From contig NC_086380.1 in NCBI RefSeq assembly GCF_036588685.1, forward strand, positions 66,352,180-66,416,179: a stretch of 64,000 bases of DNA, written 5' to 3'. The notes under the pieces are model-generated. The model worked only from the letters and a program-made list of their open reading frames with translations, did no database searches and was not told the DNA's origin. The DNA comes from Mytilus trossulus. Its lineage: Eukaryota; Mollusca; Bivalvia; Mytilida; Mytilidae. A program made the translations under genes and the position numbers. Shown in pieces: positions 62,001 to 64,000 of the stretch. How positions within the stretch are numbered: the stretch's first letter is position 1; the number at the start of each line of letters is the position of its first letter.

Positions 62001-62813
62001 TACATCCAAAATTTTTTCCTTGATAACATTAACATAGTCAGCATCATACAACAAAGAATTATTGAACTTCCATAAACCTTTCCCCCTAATGAATGGATTC
62101 AATTCAAGTTCTAAAATAATTCTAGAATGATCCGATCGGTAACTCGGTTCTACACAGCAATTTTTCAAAAACGACAAAATGTTTTCAGAAAATAAGAAAA
62201 AATCAAGCCTAGCTTGTTTGAAAGGTGATTTTTTTCTCCAAGTGTATCTACACAGGTCAGGAAAAAGTTCCCTAAAGGGGTCAACTAGAGATCTATCGTC
62301 AATCAATTCTAATAGTTTGTCTCTAGCATTAGGATTATTTATGTGTAAATAATTATAACAATCTAAATTTGGATTTAACACAAGATTAAAATCTCCACAG
62401 ATAATAAAACACTCATTTTCAAAATCATCAATAATTGACATAATATGCTCATAAAAAAATGGACTGTCAGTATTTGGGCCATATATAGTTATGAGAGTAA
62501 AACGGACTTTATCTACAACCAAATCCAAAGCTAAGTAGTTTCCATCAATGTCCCTTTTTTCTTTAAGTACTTTCCACTCAAAATTATTTTTAAACATAAT
62601 AGCTACACCTCTTGAATTTGAAGAAAAGGATGAAAAGTAGCATTCATATCCCCATAACGTTCTTATACTATTTTCTTTATCCACTGTGAAATGAGTGTCT
62701 TGAAGACAATAAATGTTATGGTTTCCAGATTTTAGAAAACTAAATACATCCCTCCTTTTAGATAAATCACCCAGACCCTGACAGTTAACAGACAGTATCT
62801 TTAAAGAGCCCAT
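59001..62813 (-). CDS. LINE ORF2: APE endonuclease, reverse transcriptase, zf-RVT
   Basis: 1270 codons without a break. Residues 1-230 form the endonuclease: SVNCQGLG at the start, IYGPN, CGDFN, RLDFFLFS and a final SDH in YRSDHSRIIL. The residue that is usually Glu in the (L/I)QETH motif is Asp here (LQDTH, about residue 38). The RT follows (about 450-760): SNKTPGSDGFSSEFFKFFW, LIDFEKAFDSISW with the first catalytic Asp (about 612), RGCRQGDPLSPYLF, and the FADD box (about 710). The C-terminal part holds WLQYRINHKILATN and a Cys/His knuckle, YCTFCKTELESIEHILWDC, at about 1140-1158. It would nick target DNA and copy its own RNA. The Asp substitution may or may not lower nicking; everything else looks intact. 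Confidence 0.92.
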   Translation of the reverse strand: MGSLKILSVNCQGLGDLSKRRDVFSFLKSGNHNIYCLQDTHFTVDKENSIRTLWGYECYFSSFSSNSRGVAIMFKNNFEWKVLKEKRDIDGNYLALDLVVDKVRFTLITIYGPNTDSPFFYEHIMSIIDDFENECFIICGDFNLVLNPNLDCYNYLHINNPNARDKLLELIDDRSLVDPFRELFPDLCRYTWRKKSPFKQARLDFFLFSENILSFLKNCCVEPSYRSDHSRIILELELNPFIRGKGLWKFNNSLLYDADYVNVIKEKILDVKKQYAALVYNFDNINEVNNNDLHFTINSQLFLETLLMEVRGKTISYSSFKKKERERREKTLKDDINILEENVNSGSIQQLEDKKNELEKFRKEKMHGKIVRSRIQWIEEGEKPTSYFCGLESKNFTSKIIPKVEKENGDIVTNQKEILKQVKIFYENLYKNRDVECCKPKDIENSLQNVNVRKLSLDEQDKLEGEISVQEAGETLKRMKSNKTPGSDGFSSEFFKFFWPDLKIFVVRSLNAGYDKGELSVTQKQGIITCLPKGNKPRHFLKNWRPISLLNTVYKIGSGVIAGRFRTVLTKLIDTDQTGFMSGRYIGENLRLIYDIMEYTEDNDIPGLLLLIDFEKAFDSISWEFLLNVLKFFNFGDSIINWVKVLYQNINSAVIQGGNLSDFFTVERGCRQGDPLSPYLFILCAEILALKIRDNKNINGIKVLDVEHKLSQFADDTSLLLDGSEESLNEALLELDWFAKISGLNINFSKTHVIWIGSKKYSTETLCTNQNLTWGSTSFKLLGVNFDVDLEKLVKINYDENIVKIKRLVKQWSRRNITVIGRITVVKTLMLPILNHLILSLPNPSEDIIKQINELMYKFIWNSPVHRVKKDVIQKDYCDGGLKMINLHAFINALKCTWIRRICRNDCKWRNIFLSYVDKDRLFSCGNSYVKQLQQSIKNKFWKDVLGAWQMVIEKEMNLHDWEYFLSSPIWMNNLFQIDNKPVFFKDWHSKGILYVNDIVGENGTFLNFYQFQECFQMDIDIMKYNSIISMLTKTSKKIKRGDYKLVSPFIPSVIKTILKSKKGSKDMYLVLNKNNTVPTGVKRWEAILVLENQNWKKIFQLPFAITKNTKLQWLQYRINHKILATNTFLNKIGIVQNPYCTFCKTELESIEHILWDCYYVQQFIEQTEMWFLHNGISIPFTQDIFLFGNLSRMYKGDPQNNIFLWIKQYIYNTRYFKGELSLTALIEKIKHHYILEKKISVKNKCFEKFNQAWCIYQEALQDNLVDEHL

Positions 62814-63386
62814 AATGGTTTGAAATATGTGTACATCATCATTTCATATAAGCATGCATTTTTACATATGATCATCCATATTATACATTCACATGAGACA
62901 CAAAGACATATACGCAAAGGTTTGCTCAAAACATCTAGATATGGTGGTATAAAAATTCTCAACATACATGTATTACCAAGCCTCGTACATGGACCAACAG
63001 TGTTATTCAATACTTTACAGACATTCAATTCATAGAAAAAAATTAAATTAACAGACAAAAAAAGTGTTAAAAAAATTAAATATTTCAATATGTTTTGCCA
63101 CATTGTAGTTGGGATTTGTCAGTTTATGCAGTTTGCCTTATATGACACCAACAAAATAATAGTTCAACAAAAATTAAGATTATCTGTACAAAAAAAAAAA
63201 TTAACATCAATATGTATTGTAGAAAGAAAATCAATACTATACATGATCTATAATTAAAAGAGAGATAACTCTGATTTTTTTTATACAAAGAAAGGGAGAT
63301 AAGCACAAATATTAAGTCAAATATCAACAATGAACTATAGAATTCTCAAAACTGTCCGTGAGGTCTAAGTTCTAATTACGTAACAT

Positions 63387-64000
63387 CTATTTCCCTTGCT
63401 GTACTCTGTAATGAATGTCATCATATAGTCCAAATTTCAGCTGAAGTCCTGCAGGTGTTCTACCATAAATTCCACAATTAAAGTACCAGACAGACTCAAA
63501 CTCGTCAGTTTTTCTAAGTCTCTCAATTAAACTCATGTTTCTTTGAGTAACGTCATCCACAAATCTAATTTTACTGGTCAATTCTTTCCTACATCTCATA
63601 ATTTGGCGCTTAACATCACTACTGAATAGCTTGACAATAACTGGATAGGGCCCAGCCTTTAGGGATGGTATACGATGGATTGCAACCACATCTCTGTTTT
63701 CTAATTGCACATTTAGTTCTTTTTTCACAGTTTCCATAAAGTCCTTTCTAAGATCTTGTTTATCCTTTCTTGGAAAATTTATTATTTTAATGTTATTTTT
63801 TCTCGAGTACTGCTCGTTATAATTGCTGCTTATATCAGCCTGTCTTGAAAGTCGACTTGTTTCGTTTAAGTCTCTTCTAATTGTTGTATTGGAATACTGT
63901 ATAGCTTGTATCTTATTTTTCAGGTCTTCATTTTCTATAGTTAAAGCATCAAATTTTTCCTGCATTTCATTTTTAACTTCTTCCACTTTTTCATCAATCT
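63387..64000 (-). CDS. LINE ORF1 (RNA-binding, coiled coil), N-terminus beyond the window
   Basis: The frame is open to the right edge; the visible part is about 204 residues. It starts with a Glu/Lys-rich coiled coil (NEMQEKFDAL, ENEDLKNKIQAI), then an RRM-like block that opens with SRKNNIKIINFP and continues through VVAIHRIPSLKAGPYPVIVK and RCRKELTSKIRF, typical of LINE ORF1 RNA-binding proteins. A short C-terminal domain follows. No CCHC knuckle is seen. In L1 elements such proteins form trimers that coat the LINE RNA. Confidence 0.82.
   Translation of the reverse strand, partial: IDEKVEEVKNEMQEKFDALTIENEDLKNKIQAIQYSNTTIRRDLNETSRLSRQADISSNYNEQYSRKNNIKIINFPRKDKQDLRKDFMETVKKELNVQLENRDVVAIHRIPSLKAGPYPVIVKLFSSDVKRQIMRCRKELTSKIRFVDDVTQRNMSLIERLRKTDEFESVWYFNCGIYGRTPAGLQLKFGLYDDIHYRVQQGK

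Larger units (their letters stand above)
58672..64000 (-). mobile_element. LINE retrotransposon, L1/Tx1 type, 5' end beyond the window
   Basis: On the minus strand: ORF1 (from beyond the right edge to 63387), a 573-bp spacer, ORF2 (62813-59001), a 3' UTR of about 330 bp with an internal A-tract (58948-58977), and a terminal poly(A) seen as an 18-T run on the plus strand at 58672-58689. The two-ORF layout with an APE endonuclease, RT and C-terminal zinc knuckle is that of the L1/Tx1 group. ORF2 is uninterrupted, so the copy may be young. The 3' end abuts the 5' end of MCCC1 in the same orientation. Confidence 0.9.

Overview
The window looks like nuclear DNA of a marine bivalve, most probably a mussel (Mytilus type). 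The genes have GT-AG introns, the non-coding DNA is AT-rich, and many dispersed repeats match, from memory, families common in mussel sequence (for example those ending ATACCACATCTTCTT). No search could be run, so the organism is an inference.

Four host genes are readable. (1) 1-2278, plus: the 3' part of a trypsin-like serine protease. His, Asp and Ser of the triad are all visible, but the last exon has an apparent frameshift. (2) 11744-15669, plus: a complete three-exon, 435-residue Rieske oxygenase of choline-monooxygenase type with a mitochondrial-like presequence. (3) 19886-39134, plus: a seven-exon gene for a 221-residue coiled-coil protein that I do not recognise; every intron is phase 2 and the first is 13.5 kb long. 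(4) 42205-58650, minus: MCCC1, the biotin-carrying alpha subunit of mitochondrial 3-methylcrotonyl-CoA carboxylase. Its 17 exons join in phase to 724 residues, close to the usual family length. Genes 3 and 4 converge. I see no sign that the four genes act in one pathway, although genes 2 and 4 are both mitochondrial metabolic enzymes by sequence.

Most of the rest is transposable-element DNA, often nested. It includes a Tc1/mariner relic with TA target sites just downstream of the protease; a Penelope-type reverse transcriptase relic split into three pieces by two copies of one long repeat; two TTAA-flanked elements of one family and a third with a related end; an LTR-like element with an internal 42-bp minisatellite; a hAT-like foldback element with an 8-bp target duplication; an element with clustered GATTGTCCCAC motifs; several short inverted-repeat elements in and around MCCC1; and, at the right edge, a LINE of L1/Tx1 type with an intact 1270-codon ORF2. 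The poly(A) end of the LINE lies about 20 bp upstream of the proposed MCCC1 start codon.

Region by region: 1-3.6 kb protease plus mariner; 3.6-11.3 kb repeats and the split RT relic; 11.7-15.7 kb Rieske gene; 16-19.7 kb hairpins and a duplicated block; 19.9-39.1 kb coiled-coil gene with its repeat-filled first intron; 39.1-42 kb short repeats; 42.2-58.7 kb MCCC1; 58.7-64 kb LINE. I found no convincing tRNA, rRNA or CRISPR array.
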